The notes under the pieces were generated by a model. That model was given only the letters and a program-made list of their open reading frames with translations. It was not told the origin of the DNA and did no database searches. This document shows, piece after piece, positions 32,215-42,037 of a DNA stretch of 64,000 nucleotides. Numbering within the stretch: position 1 is the first letter of the stretch; every line of letters begins with the position of its first letter. This DNA is from CAYZXL01 sp964482435 (GTDB lineage Bacteria; Auribacterota; JABMQX01), in contig CAYZXL010000005.1 of assembly GCA_964482435.1 (NCBI GenBank), positions 62,001 to 126,000 of the forward strand, given 5' to 3'. Both the position numbers and the translations under genes were made by a program.

Positions 32215-33132
32215 CTAAACGTACGTAAGCCAGTTGTGGGAATCTTCGACCTCGCCCTGGACAATCCCGAAGAATTGTTTCTGGATTTTCTGGGTGAATG
32301 GACCTACCTTCCCATCGGCAATGAGTATCTTGTCCACGCTCGTCACCGGAGTGATTTCCGCCGCGGTCCCAGACAGGAAAACCTCGTCGGAGATGTAGAG
32401 AACCTCCCGCGGGAGAAGATGCTGCTCGATTCGCATGCCGAGGTCTTTGGCGATGACGAAGACGGAATGGCGAGTCATCCCCGCGAGGATGGAAGAACTC
32501 GTCGGCGGAGTAAAAATGACGCCATTCCTGACGATGAAGATGTTCTCCGCCGAACCTTCCGAGACGTAGCCGTAAACGTCCAGCACCAGCGCCTCGTCGA
32601 AGCCCTCTTCCACTGCCTCCATTTTGGCGAGTTGAGAATTCAGGTAATTTCCGCCCGCTTTCGCCAGGGAAGGAATTGTATTCGGGGCGAACTTGTTCCA
32701 GGACGACACTTTCACTGCGACGCCTTTCTCCAGTCCCTCTTTTCCGAGGTACTCGCCCCAGTCCCATGCAGCTACCACCAGGTGAATCGGGTTTTTCAAT
32801 GGGTTGACTCCCATGTTCCCATACCCTCTGAAAGCGAACGGGCGGATATAGCACTTCTCCAGTTTGTTCACCCGGACCGTTTCGACGATCACCCTCGCCA
32901 TCTCCTCACGTGTTACCGGGAGCGGCATCCGATAGATGCGAGCCGAATCGAAAAGCCGCGCCACGTGGTCTCGAACCCGAAATATGGCAGGCCCCTTGTT
33001 CGTCTTGTAGCACCGCATGCTCTCAAAGACGGACGAGCCATAATGCACGACGTGCGACATAACGTGCGTCTTCGCCTCGTCCCAGTCCACAAACTTGCCG
33101 TCATACCAGATTTTTCCCTGCCCGAACGTCAT
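32215..33132 (-). CDS. ilvE: Branched-chain amino acid aminotransferase
   Basis: The 305-residue class IV PLP aminotransferase has HVVHYGSSVFESMRCYKT (N-terminal signature), RPFAFRGYGNMGVNPLK, the Schiff-base lysine in SLAKAGGNYLNSQLAK, and GYVSEGSAENIFIVRNG with TPPTSSSILAGMTRHSVFVI. It transfers the amino group between glutamate and the keto acids of leucine, isoleucine and valine. Length and motifs are standard. It is transcribed away from the DUF169 gene and stands alone. Confidence 0.95.
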   Translation of the reverse strand: MTFGQGKIWYDGKFVDWDEAKTHVMSHVVHYGSSVFESMRCYKTNKGPAIFRVRDHVARLFDSARIYRMPLPVTREEMARVIVETVRVNKLEKCYIRPFAFRGYGNMGVNPLKNPIHLVVAAWDWGEYLGKEGLEKGVAVKVSSWNKFAPNTIPSLAKAGGNYLNSQLAKMEAVEEGFDEALVLDVYGYVSEGSAENIFIVRNGVIFTPPTSSSILAGMTRHSVFVIAKDLGMRIEQHLLPREVLYISDEVFLSGTAAEITPVTSVDKILIADGKVGPFTQKIQKQFFGIVQGEVEDSHNWLTYV

Positions 33133-33473
33133 CTTTTCCTCCTTCGGTGAAGCGCGAACGTTCTTCCTGCACTGCCGATTACGCGCGGTATTTACTTCTC
33201 AGCATCGCGCCGCACATTTCTATTCTTCTCGGATTGGTGATAAAATGAACCCCAAGATACAAATAGATTTTTTCACAATGGCGCTTGTCCGTCAACCGTG
33301 AAAAGCTCCGCAAGGGAATCACCGTACGAAGTAAGAAACTGTCAGGATCAGTTCCTGGGCGTCTGGACCTCTGGCGGCTCAACCGGCGTCTGTGACGTCG
33401 CGCTGTGAGGTTTCCAGCGCTCTCGCCCAGGTCACCCGAGGCCGAGCTATATCTTACAACCGAATGGAGGAAC
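33133..33473. other. Divergent intergenic region
   Basis: About 340 bases lie between ilvE (minus) and the DUF169 gene (plus) and should contain both promoters. A TGATAAAATG block near 33237-33247 and an AT-rich GATACAAATAGATTTTTTCA tract near 33257 are the only promoter-like sequence I see. No reading frame is convincing. Confidence 0.4.
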
Positions 33474-34208
33474 ATGAATCCAATGGAATGGAAAGAGTAT
33501 GCAGAGAAATTGAAGAGTGTGCTGGGATTGAAGGGAAGCCCGGTAGCCGTAACCTATTCCATGAAACCACTCTCGGGAGCGGCGGAAGCTAAGGCCTGGG
33601 TCTGCCGGGCGCTCCTCGGATCGAGGGACGGCAAAACGTACTGCATCAGCAAAGAAACATCCTCCTGTGCCGGAGGGACGTGGCACCTGGGTCTCGGCCC
33701 GAAGCCCACCGGTGAGGCGGACAAAGCCCTCAAGAAATTCCTCGTCCAGGGCGAGAAGCTCTTTTGCTCCGTCGCGACATTTTACCGGGCCATGTCGCTG
33801 ACAACTTCTCCTCCTACGGGTCTGGCGGATTACGCGATTTTCTCACCGCTCGAGAAAATGGAGGAGAAGCCCGACCTCGTCGTTTTCATCTGCAACCCGG
33901 AACAGGCATGCCGCCTGGTGACGCTCGCCGAGTACGCGACTGGCATTCCACCTCGAACGGAACTGGCTGGCTCGACGTGCCACATGGTCGTCGCTTATCC
34001 CATCGTCTCAGGACAAATCAACGTCAGTCTCCTCGACTACACGAGCAGAAGGATTCAGAAGTTCGCTGCGGACGAACTGGCTGTGTCCGTCCCCTACCAT
34101 TACATGCACGACATCGTCGGAAGCATCGAGTCGTGCTCCGCAGGAACCGCCAGCATCGAGGGATTGCAGAGGATGCTCAGAGCGATGCGAGCACCAGGAC
34201 AGTGCTAG
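33474..34208 (+). CDS. DUF169 family protein
   Basis: The protein has about 244 residues: WKEYAEKLKSVLGLKGSPVA, AWVCRALLGSRDGKTYCISK, CAGGTWHLGLGPKP, YAIFSPLEKMEEKPDLVVFI, TCHMVVAYPIVSGQINVSLL, AVSVPYHYMHDIVGSI. These are the conserved blocks of DUF169, including the cysteines in SSCAGG and the invariant GxxxC region. The family is found largely in anaerobes and methanogens and has no proven function. GGAGG stands just before ATG 33474; ATG 33483 is an alternative start. Confidence 0.85.
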   Translation: MNPMEWKEYAEKLKSVLGLKGSPVAVTYSMKPLSGAAEAKAWVCRALLGSRDGKTYCISKETSSCAGGTWHLGLGPKPTGEADKALKKFLVQGEKLFCSVATFYRAMSLTTSPPTGLADYAIFSPLEKMEEKPDLVVFICNPEQACRLVTLAEYATGIPPRTELAGSTCHMVVAYPIVSGQINVSLLDYTSRRIQKFAADELAVSVPYHYMHDIVGSIESCSAGTASIEGLQRMLRAMRAPGQC

Positions 34209-34295
34209 GCAAGTATTCCAGTCACCGGCAGCGTGTCAACTTCCCGGTTGGACTGAGCAGCGCGACGCAACAAGCATCACGGAGGGAGAACTTCT

Positions 34296-35159
34296 ATGCC
34301 CGATGCAGAAATCGGAATCATCGGTGGCAGTGGCTTGTACGAGATGGAGGGCTTTACCGACGTTCAGGCGGTCGAAGTCTCCACGCCTTTCGGCGACCCT
34401 TCCGACGAGTATATAGTCGGGCGGCTGGAGGGCAGAAAGGTGGCTTTCTTGCCGAGGCATGCGCGAGGACACCGCTTTGCCCCCCACGAGCTGAACTTCC
34501 GCGCGAACACCTACGGGTTCAAAAAGCTCGGAGTGAAGCGGCTGATTTCGATGAGCGCCGTCGGAAGCCTTAAAGAAGAGCTCCGTCCGACCGAGGTCGT
34601 CATCTCGGACCAGTTCTACGACCGGACTAAGCAGCGCAAGGACACGTTCTTCGGAGACGGCGTTGTTGCCCACGTATCCTTCGGCGATCCAGTATGCAGA
34701 GGCTTGTTCGGAATTCTCGTCGAGGCGGCACGAGAGGCCGGGGCGGTCGTCCACAAAGGAGGCACGTATGTCAACATCGAAGGCCCCGCTTTTTCGACGC
34801 GAGCGGAATCAAACACCTATCGGAAGCTTGGGTTCGACGTCGTCGGCATGACGAATCTCACCGACGCAAAGCTCGCCCGCGAAGCCGAAATGTGCTATGG
34901 GACGCTCGCCATGGTCACCGACTACGACTGCTGGAAGGAGGACGTCGAAGAAGTCAGCGTCGAGACAATCATCCGCATCCTCCAGGAGAATGCCCGGATG
35001 GCTCAGAAGATTATCAAGCTCGCTATCAGGAGAACTCCGGTTGAGCAGAACTGCGAGTGTGGCCGCGCGCTCGAGAAAGCAATCATCACCAGACCCGATT
35101 TGATCCCGGACAAAGCAAAACGGAGATTGGACGCGCTCATCGGCAAGTACATCAAATAG
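34296..35159 (+). CDS. mtnP: S-methyl-5'-thioadenosine phosphorylase
   Basis: The 287-residue PNP-fold enzyme has IGIIGGSGLYEMEGF, the phosphate site PRHARGHRFAPHELNFRANT, the purine and ribose site YVNIEGPAFSTRAESNTYRK, VVGMTNLTDAKLAREAEMCY and VTDYDCWKE. It splits methylthioadenosine to adenine and methylthioribose-1-phosphate in the methionine salvage pathway. GGAGGG precedes the ATG. No other salvage genes are in the window. Confidence 0.92.
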   Translation: MPDAEIGIIGGSGLYEMEGFTDVQAVEVSTPFGDPSDEYIVGRLEGRKVAFLPRHARGHRFAPHELNFRANTYGFKKLGVKRLISMSAVGSLKEELRPTEVVISDQFYDRTKQRKDTFFGDGVVAHVSFGDPVCRGLFGILVEAAREAGAVVHKGGTYVNIEGPAFSTRAESNTYRKLGFDVVGMTNLTDAKLAREAEMCYGTLAMVTDYDCWKEDVEEVSVETIIRILQENARMAQKIIKLAIRRTPVEQNCECGRALEKAIITRPDLIPDKAKRRLDALIGKYIK

Positions 35160-35232
35160 CGCCTCCGCCCAGAGACTCGCCGCGCGATGAACAAATCTGA
35201 GTCCCGGCGACATGGGGGGAATCACAGAAACA

Positions 35233-37572
35233 ATGGAACCGGAAGAAGTCCTCCAGGGGACTGTCGAGAAAGTAATCTTCCTCAACGAGGCAAACGGCTA
35301 CACCGTCGCTCGCCTGAAGCCTGATTCTCCCAACGAGCTTTTCGCGGTGGCTCGGCAGCGTGGACTTGCTTCGGCAATCGGGCGCTCCCTGATTGACATG
35401 GACCGCACCGGATGCGTGACGATAGTGGGGAATCTTCTTGGTGTCTCCGAAGGCGAAATCCTTCGCTGCATTGGCCACTGGGTTGTCAACGAGAAGTTCG
35501 GGGGTCAATTCGCCGTCGAGGGATACGAGTCCGTCGTCCCTTCGACGGAAGACGGATTGCGCAAATACCTCTCGTCGGGTCTCATCCCCGGAATCGGAAA
35601 AGCCTTTGCCGACCGCCTCGTTGACCGATTCGGGATGGCGACGATTGACGTCATCGAGAGAGAGCCCGAACGGCTCCGGGGAGTCCCCGGCTTCGGCCAG
35701 AAAAGAATCGCTGCTCTCCGCAAGGGATGGGACGAACAGAGGCAAGTCCGTCGAATCATGATTTTCCTTCACAGCTACGGAATCGGCACCCCCCTCGCCC
35801 TCAAGATTTTCAACAGGTACGGGAACGATTCCGTGCGTGTCGTTCAGGAAAATCCTTACAGTCTTGCTCTTGAGGTCTCGGGCATCGGCTTCATCAGAGC
35901 CGACAGGATAGCTCAGAGCCTCGGCTTCGCCCCCGATTCCATGGAGCGGGCGGAGGCAGGGATTGCTTATGTCCTCGAGCAGGCCGCCATGGGGGAGGGG
36001 CATTGCTATTTGCCTCTCCGGGAGCTTGTGGGCAAAGCGGCTGAGCTTCTGAAGGTTGACAGGTGGATTGCCGTCCAGGCCCTCGAGAGGCTCCTGGAAA
36101 CAAGGTTGGCCATTCTGGAAAACATTGACCACTGCGCGGAAGTCCAGATTGAGCGAGGAGCCGAGCAACCCACGCATCTCGCGCGGCTCGTCGAGGAGGA
36201 GGAAGACGACGCCCCCGAGCACGCCGTTTATCTTAGATCGCTTCTCTGGGCGGAACGGGACGCCGCCGTAAAACTCATCCGGATGAAATCCGCTCTGTCC
36301 TCAATGCCGCCGATCAAAACCGAGCGCGCCATCCGATGGGTGCAGGAAGCGGTCGGCATCACTCTCTCCGAGGAGCAGAAAAACGCCTTTCGGCTGGCAC
36401 TCAAGGAGAAAGTCCTCGTCATCACCGGCGGCCCCGGCACCGGCAAGACCACCCTCATCCATTGCATCTCGGAGGTGTGGCAGTTCAAAAAAGTTGAGTT
36501 TTTGCTTGCCGCACCAACCGGAAGGGCTGCAAAACGAATGTCCGAGCTGACCGGTGAAGACGCTAAGACCATTCACCGCTTGCTCGAATTCAGTCCAAAG
36601 ACGGGGCATTTTCTCCGGAACGAAGGTAACCTTCTCGAGTGCGACGCTATCATCCTCGACGAGGGCTCGATGCTTGACATCTCCCTCATGAACAGCTTGC
36701 TGCGAGCGACTCCCGATGAGGCGACACTAATCATCGTCGGCGACGTGGACCAGCTCCCTCCCGTCGGGGCGGGCAATGTTCTCAAGGACATCATTGAGTC
36801 CCACGTCATCCCGTCGGTCAAGCTCACGGAGATTTTCCGCCAGGCAAAGAAAAGCCGCATCGTCATCAACGCTCATCGCGTCAACGCCGGTGTTCCACCG
36901 GACCTCGGTCCACCCGAAGCTGGCGAAGCAACCGACTTCTATTTCGTCGAATGTCCGACGCAGGCGAAGGTCCTCAGCGTCGTCAAGACGCTCGTTGCCG
37001 AGAGGATTCCCCAGAAATTCGGCTTCGACCCCATAGCAGACGTTCAGGTCCTCTCGCCCATGCACAAAGGCCTCGTCGGCGTCGAGAACCTCAACTTCGA
37101 GCTTCAGGAACTCCTCAATCCATCGGGCGACCGAATAATCTTCGGAGGAAGGTCGTTCAGGAAAAACGACAAGGTCATGCAGGTCAAGAACAATTACGTG
37201 AAGGAGGTGTTCAACGGCGACACCGGCACAATCGTCGAAGCCGACGAGACCCACGGCGCCTTGAAAGTCTCATTCGGTGAGCGAATCGTCGAGTATTCGC
37301 GGGCGGACGTGGACGAGCTTGTCTTGGCCTATGCCGCTTCCGTGCACAAGGCCCAGGGCTGCGAATATCCCGCGGTCGTCATCCCCCTCGTCACGCAGCA
37401 TTACATGCTCTTGCAGAGGAATCTCCTTTACACCGCCATAAGCCGGGGCAAACGGCTCGTCGTTCTCGTCGGGTCAAGGGCAGCGATTGCCATTGCCGTC
37501 AACAACGACAGGGTGATGAAAAGGTACACCAACCTCGAGAATCGTCTCCGCAACCTCGCCGTTTCTTCTTGA
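35233..37572 (+). CDS. recD2: RecD-like DNA helicase (RecD2)
   Basis: The 779-residue protein has an N-terminal OB/HhH region (EEVLQGTVEKVIFLNEANGY, GLIPGIGKAFADRLVDRFG, GVPGFGQKRIAALRKGW). SF1B helicase domains follow: Walker A VITGGPGTGKTTLI (~residues 396-409), motif II DEGSML, VVGDVDQLPPVGAGNVLKDI, and the C-terminal UvrD-like YAASVHKAQGCEYPAVVIPL with NLLYTAISRGKRL. The absence of RecB/RecC neighbours and the long N-terminus identify RecD2 rather than RecBCD RecD. It is a 5'-3' DNA helicase in repair. The start is at MEPEEV or seven codons earlier. Confidence 0.93.
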   Translation: MEPEEVLQGTVEKVIFLNEANGYTVARLKPDSPNELFAVARQRGLASAIGRSLIDMDRTGCVTIVGNLLGVSEGEILRCIGHWVVNEKFGGQFAVEGYESVVPSTEDGLRKYLSSGLIPGIGKAFADRLVDRFGMATIDVIEREPERLRGVPGFGQKRIAALRKGWDEQRQVRRIMIFLHSYGIGTPLALKIFNRYGNDSVRVVQENPYSLALEVSGIGFIRADRIAQSLGFAPDSMERAEAGIAYVLEQAAMGEGHCYLPLRELVGKAAELLKVDRWIAVQALERLLETRLAILENIDHCAEVQIERGAEQPTHLARLVEEEEDDAPEHAVYLRSLLWAERDAAVKLIRMKSALSSMPPIKTERAIRWVQEAVGITLSEEQKNAFRLALKEKVLVITGGPGTGKTTLIHCISEVWQFKKVEFLLAAPTGRAAKRMSELTGEDAKTIHRLLEFSPKTGHFLRNEGNLLECDAIILDEGSMLDISLMNSLLRATPDEATLIIVGDVDQLPPVGAGNVLKDIIESHVIPSVKLTEIFRQAKKSRIVINAHRVNAGVPPDLGPPEAGEATDFYFVECPTQAKVLSVVKTLVAERIPQKFGFDPIADVQVLSPMHKGLVGVENLNFELQELLNPSGDRIIFGGRSFRKNDKVMQVKNNYVKEVFNGDTGTIVEADETHGALKVSFGERIVEYSRADVDELVLAYAASVHKAQGCEYPAVVIPLVTQHYMLLQRNLLYTAISRGKRLVVLVGSRAAIAIAVNNDRVMKRYTNLENRLRNLAVSS

Positions 37573-37596
37573 TTCCCCAACCAGACGGCGCCCTTT

Positions 37597-38457
37597 TTAC
37601 AACTCCTTTTCCTTCTCGAACGTGTGCTCCTTGGTGCGCAGCGAAATTACCGTGAGCACGAGAAAAGCCCCGCACACCCAGAGCAGGGTCTGTATCGCTT
37701 GGGCTGGCTTCGTCGGCTCCGCGGCGAATGCGAGAACACCACCTTCCGCAGTCCAGTTCGGGATGAGACTGAGGACGTAGTGCATCAACGTCCCTTTCTT
37801 GAGGAAGACCGGGAGGTACGGAAGAATGCTTTCCCAGACGAAACAGTAGGCGAAGGCGACGATTATCGGCCGACGAAAAGTTGCCCCAAAAAAAGTGAAA
37901 ACGGCGCCGTACGCAATAGCCGCCAGCACGATTATCCGCGCGTGCGTTAGAAACGGAACTGCCTTTCGGAACGACTCCACGTCGTAATCCATCCCGGCGA
38001 AAATCCAGTGCGTCACGGCAAGCGATGCCGCCAGCAGCACGCTGACGCTCACCGCATAGGCAAGGAATTTTCCGAGCACGAGCAGTTCCCTCGGCACGGG
38101 ACGAATCAAAAGAAACGTAATCGTATGATCGCTCCTCTCGTCTCCAATCAGAGAAGTCCCGTAGAAAATCGCCGTCAGAATCGTCACGAAATAAACGTAC
38201 AGCACCACGAACAGCCCCATGAATATCTCCTGGCTCGCGGGCCGCCTCCCTTCCTCCGGCATGACGTTTCTTAACAGCACCGCAATCCCAATGGGCACGC
38301 ACGCCAGCAAAATCATGAGGAGTGTCCGTTTGCTGATGATGACGTTGCGCAACGTCATGCGCATGACCGCGGTGGTCTGATAAACCGAGCGCAGCGCGCA
38401 ATTGCGCACGGGCCCGGGCAATTTCCTATCTGCGACGCTTGCCGTAACCTCACTCAT
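37597..38457 (-). CDS. ABC-2 type transporter permease
   Basis: The 286-residue membrane protein has about six helices, beginning MRMTLRNVIISKRTLLMILL. The loop FYGTSLIGDERSDHTITFLL and RPVPRELLVLGKFLAY are the ABC-2 permease signature around the first cytosolic loop. Its start overlaps the ATPase upstream by four bases (ATGA). It probably partners that ATPase. The substrate is unknown. Confidence 0.85.
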   Translation of the reverse strand: MSEVTASVADRKLPGPVRNCALRSVYQTTAVMRMTLRNVIISKRTLLMILLACVPIGIAVLLRNVMPEEGRRPASQEIFMGLFVVLYVYFVTILTAIFYGTSLIGDERSDHTITFLLIRPVPRELLVLGKFLAYAVSVSVLLAASLAVTHWIFAGMDYDVESFRKAVPFLTHARIIVLAAIAYGAVFTFFGATFRRPIIVAFAYCFVWESILPYLPVFLKKGTLMHYVLSLIPNWTAEGGVLAFAAEPTKPAQAIQTLLWVCGAFLVLTVISLRTKEHTFEKEKEL

Positions 38458-39419
38458 GTTCTCTTCTCTTCCACTAAGTATTTGAATACCGCTTCCACAG
38501 TGTCGTCCGGCGAGGTGAGCGATTCCACCTCGATCTTGTTTGAGAGAATCACCTCCGGCAGGCGGGTGAAAAACGTGTCCGGCTCAATCGTCTCTATCAG
38601 CAGGCCGCCCGCTTCTCTTTCAAGACGGACAGAAACCACGTCCTCCCATTCTAAGAGCTTCCCGGAGAGAAACCTCGGTCTGTCGCAAGTTATGCTCACT
38701 TTTCGCGGGTATTTGTTCAGCAGCTCGCGCACTTCGTGGACGTTCCCCTCTGCCAGGACCTTTCCGTTGTTCATCACGACGATCGTGTTGGTCATCGCCT
38801 CAATCTCGTGAAGAATGTGGCTCGACACAATGACCGTTCTTCCTTCTTCGCCGAATTTCCGGATGAGGTCAATGGCGTGCTTTCGCCCGAGGGGGTCCAT
38901 TCCCGAGAGAGGCTCGTCGAGCAAAAGAATTTCCGGGTCGTGAGCGATGGCCTGAGCAACTTTCAGTCTCTGTCGCATCCCCTTGCTATATGCCCCGATT
39001 CTTTTCTTCGCCTGCTCGCTCAGTCCAGCGGTCTCGAAGGCGGCGTCAGCCCGTTTACGGGCAGCTTTCGGGCGAAATCCGGAAAGCCGCAGCATCGCCG
39101 TCAGGAAGGCGAGTCCTGTCATGCCCCGGTAGAAGTTATCAATGTCGGGACAATACCCCAGAAAGCGGTGCACGGAATAGCTTCCCCACGGGCGCATCCC
39201 GCGAATCCTGACTTCTCCCTGGCTCGGCCTTAACTGTCCGGCGATGAGGTTGAGGAGAGTTGTCTTTCCTGCGCCATTTGGCCCCAGAAGCCCCGTCACG
39301 CCTGGCCTGATGGACAGCGTTATCTTGTTGACGCCGATAACCTCGCCGTACCATTTCGATAGGTCAACCGCCTCTATCGGAACGTTCGCGCCCGCCACTT
39401 TTGTGTTCTCCGACGTCAT
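38454..39419 (-). CDS. ABC transporter ATP-binding protein
   Basis: The 321-residue protein has Walker A GLLGPNGAGKTTLLNL, the signature IGAYSKGMRQRLKVAQ (degenerate LSGGQ), Walker B ILLLDEPLSGMDPLGRKHAI and the switch VSSHILHEIEAM. The C-terminal ~100 residues are the accessory domain common in ABC-2 exporters. It overlaps both neighbouring permease genes by four bases, so all four genes from 41404 to 37597 form one tightly coupled operon. Confidence 0.92.
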   Translation of the reverse strand: MTSENTKVAGANVPIEAVDLSKWYGEVIGVNKITLSIRPGVTGLLGPNGAGKTTLLNLIAGQLRPSQGEVRIRGMRPWGSYSVHRFLGYCPDIDNFYRGMTGLAFLTAMLRLSGFRPKAARKRADAAFETAGLSEQAKKRIGAYSKGMRQRLKVAQAIAHDPEILLLDEPLSGMDPLGRKHAIDLIRKFGEEGRTVIVSSHILHEIEAMTNTIVVMNNGKVLAEGNVHEVRELLNKYPRKVSITCDRPRFLSGKLLEWEDVVSVRLEREAGGLLIETIEPDTFFTRLPEVILSNKIEVESLTSPDDTVEAVFKYLVEEKRT

Positions 39420-40486
39420 TTCACCACCTGGACTCCTCTAATTCTCCGAATCAATACCGTCGCACAGGCAAGCACGATAGCCACGAGGGCCACCAACGCC
39501 CACGCCCACGGTGCGTCATAAGACCTCTCCACTCCAAAGATTCTTTCCCCGACGCTCGTCCAGTTGTGCCGGAAAGAAACCAGCATGTAGTCATCGTTAT
39601 GCGTGGAATTCCGCAAAAGGAGGGCGACAGCCGTCGAGAACACAAACACCGCTGCGCACCCGGAGGCTGCGCCCCGGACGCTCTCCGAAAGTGCCGAGAG
39701 CGCCAGAATCAGAAACGACCCGCTCAGGATAATTAGCACAGAGTACAGGCAAATTGCCCCCATTACCCACCAGTAGTGCCGGAAGTAAAGAGAATCCCCG
39801 ACGAGTATCGCCTGAATTAAAAACAGAAGTATCCCCGGCACAAGCGTCACCATCGCCAGGAAAAACACCACGACCCCTAATTTCCCTAAGATATACTCGG
39901 CGTTTGTGATGGGCTTCGCCAGGTAGATTTGCAGGGCCTTAAACTTCACGTCCTTCGCAATCAAGCCTGCACCCACCACCAACAGCAGAAGAAACAAATA
40001 CCGCGACTGCCATTCGAGAAACCCGCTGTAGAAACTCCCACCAACACCCGGCGGGCGGATTCCCTTGATCTTTGTGCCCGTTGCCTTCGCCATAGCGAGT
40101 ATTTTCTTGCTATTTTCCCCCTCCGGAACAACGACCCTCAAGTGCGAACCCTCATCGGAACACCGAAATTCTTCTTTGGAAAGCTTGCTCACGAACAGTT
40201 GCGGGTTGCCCTCGACTTCGACCTGATAAACCTTCCCCCCCGCCTCAGGCACCGGCGCGTGCCCGTCAATCTGCCTGACGAACTGGGAGACCTTTCCGAG
40301 GTGGGTTAGCCCGTATATGTAAACCGCTCCCGCGAAGAGCGGAAACAGGGCGAACGTGAATAGCAGTCTCACCGCTTTCTTCTTGAAGGCGGTCTTGATT
40401 CCGTACTTTGTTACCACCCACCATCGGAAAGCGTGCGACTTCGACTGGCCTTCCCAGCGCTTATAGCTTTGGTCGTAAATCGGCAT
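39416..40486 (-). CDS. ABC-2 type transporter permease
   Basis: The 356-residue protein opens with MPIYDQSYKRWEGQSKSHAF, typical of ABC-2 permeases of this paired type. It has a hydrophobic helix, a ~100-residue external loop (VEVEGNPQLFVSKLSKEEFR...), then LIAKDVKFKALQIYLAKPIT and five or more helices. It directly follows the first ATPase (adjacent bases) and overlaps the second by four. It is presumably paired with the ATPase at 40487-41404. Confidence 0.85.
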   Translation of the reverse strand: MPIYDQSYKRWEGQSKSHAFRWWVVTKYGIKTAFKKKAVRLLFTFALFPLFAGAVYIYGLTHLGKVSQFVRQIDGHAPVPEAGGKVYQVEVEGNPQLFVSKLSKEEFRCSDEGSHLRVVVPEGENSKKILAMAKATGTKIKGIRPPGVGGSFYSGFLEWQSRYLFLLLLVVGAGLIAKDVKFKALQIYLAKPITNAEYILGKLGVVVFFLAMVTLVPGILLFLIQAILVGDSLYFRHYWWVMGAICLYSVLIILSGSFLILALSALSESVRGAASGCAAVFVFSTAVALLLRNSTHNDDYMLVSFRHNWTSVGERIFGVERSYDAPWAWALVALVAIVLACATVLIRRIRGVQVVK

Positions 40487-41404
40487 CTATCTCTCTTCTC
40501 CGCCTTTCACGCTCTCGACGAAAACCTGTTCCAGCGAGCTTTTCTCGAAAACGAGGTGGCGTATCTGGCTGCCGCTGTCTTTTGCGGCAGAGAAAATCTT
40601 CGCTGCTCCTTCCTCCTCGGGAACGACGACCTTAATCATCTCGTCCTTCCATTCCTTCCATTCGTATCCGTGGCTGACGAGCCGCTCACAGAAGCCCTCT
40701 CTGTTCCCTCGCACTCTGACCTCATAGACCTTTCGGTTGACTCCCTTCAGCTCGGCGATGTCGCCGTGGGTCACGACCTTTCCCCTGTTCAGTACAACGA
40801 CCTCCTCGCAGACCGCCTCTACGTCCGGCAGCAGGTGCGTTGAAACGAGCACTCCAATGCCCTTCTCGCGCGAGATGTCCCGGATAAGATGCAGCATCTC
40901 CTCTCTTCCCGCCGGGTCCATTCCATTCGTCGGCTCGTCGAGAAGAAGGAGCTTCGGGTCGTGTATCAGCGCCTGCGCCAGCTTGATTCTCTGCTTCATC
41001 CCCGCCGAGAACGTCTCCACGTTCCGGTATCTCGCCTCGCCCAGTCCCACATAGTAAAGAATTTCGTGCGCTCGCTGCGTCGCGTCATCTTTCGGGATTC
41101 CGCACAGTTCCCCGAAATACGTCAGGAATCGAACCGCGCTCATGTCGGGAATCAAGCAGTCGTCCTCGGGAAGGTATCCCACAAGCTGCCGAACCGACAG
41201 CCGCTCGTTGAGAATGCTTCGCCCTAAGACCCTGCCTGTCCCCTTAGCTGGCCTGAGAAAACCGAGCAGTCCCCGGATCAGCGTCGTCTTTCCCGCGCCG
41301 TTCGGGCCAAGGAGGCCGACGGCAGGCCCCTCCACAGAAAAACTCACATCATCGAGAGCTACCGTCGCGCCATACCGGACTGTCAGTCCTTCGATCTCAA
41401 TCAT
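40487..41404 (-). CDS. ABC transporter ATP-binding protein
   Basis: The 305-residue protein has Walker A GLLGPNGAGKTTLIRG, signature VETFSAGMKQRIKLAQ, Walker B LLLLDEPTNGMDPAGREEML and switch VSTHLLPDVEAV. It also has the accessory C-terminal region of ABC-2 exporters. It is the first gene of the four-gene operon. Exporters of this kind move lipids, polyketides, peptides or Na+; no substrate gene is adjacent. Confidence 0.92.
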   Translation of the reverse strand: MIEIEGLTVRYGATVALDDVSFSVEGPAVGLLGPNGAGKTTLIRGLLGFLRPAKGTGRVLGRSILNERLSVRQLVGYLPEDDCLIPDMSAVRFLTYFGELCGIPKDDATQRAHEILYYVGLGEARYRNVETFSAGMKQRIKLAQALIHDPKLLLLDEPTNGMDPAGREEMLHLIRDISREKGIGVLVSTHLLPDVEAVCEEVVVLNRGKVVTHGDIAELKGVNRKVYEVRVRGNREGFCERLVSHGYEWKEWKDEMIKVVVPEEEGAAKIFSAAKDSGSQIRHLVFEKSSLEQVFVESVKGGEER

Positions 41405-42037
41405 TTCTGCCTTTCAGCTCCGCAACTCGTCAACTTCTCCAAGATTCTACCACACTGGCGGGTCTCCCGCCCCCGACAATAGTTCTCCCTCAGTACTGCC
41501 CCACGTATTCCCGGCGGGAGGCGCTACTGGCCTGCCCTGGGCCGAGGTAATCTGCGATTCCCGACACGGGAGCTTTGGAGTGCTCAACCGCGGCTTGAGC
41601 CTTCCAAAGCGGGAGCGCAGCTCCCGCACTCCATAAGTCCCTGCGTCGGCTGGCGCAGGCAACGCCGGACTTTTTCAAAATACCCCTGCCCACGACTGAG
41701 GGAATCGTCCCTGACTCGCCCAGCCGTTCGCGCGGCATTCGGCTTCACCTCGAAGGGACCTTGGCGAGGGTTCAAGTCCACAGCTCTTCGGTAACACATT
41801 CGCCCACCGTCCAGCGCTCTGCCCCATCTCTATATTATGACGATTCTGAACCGCCTCTTCAGAGAAATTCCGCCTCGTTCGCAGGATTTGTCGAACCTCC
41901 CCTCGTTCACTTGCCCGCCGTCAGTTCTTCGCCCTCTTGTTCGACCGAGGAGGTCCTTCCCATCCCACCTCGCCCGGGCCTGCGCATCGCACCGCCCGCC
42001 AGCTAAGCGCAAGGTCCCAAATGGGGAGCAATGAATT
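41405..42037. other. Intergenic region with one hairpin repeat
   Basis: About 630 bases without a convincing gene. It holds the family C repeat (41571-41633) and, near 41825-41845, an AT-rich tract. Upstream of the ABC operon a promoter is expected, but I could not locate one with confidence. Confidence 0.4.
41571..41633. repeat. Dispersed hairpin repeat (family C)
   Basis: The element reads AGCTTTGGAGTGCTCAACCG, GGCTTGAGCCTTCCAAAGCG, GGAGCGCAGCTCCCGCACTC. Its ends pair (GGAGTGC...GCACTCC) and it contains the sub-palindrome GGGAGCGCAGCTCCC. A second copy lies at 48966-49026 in the opposite orientation. Confidence 0.7.
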
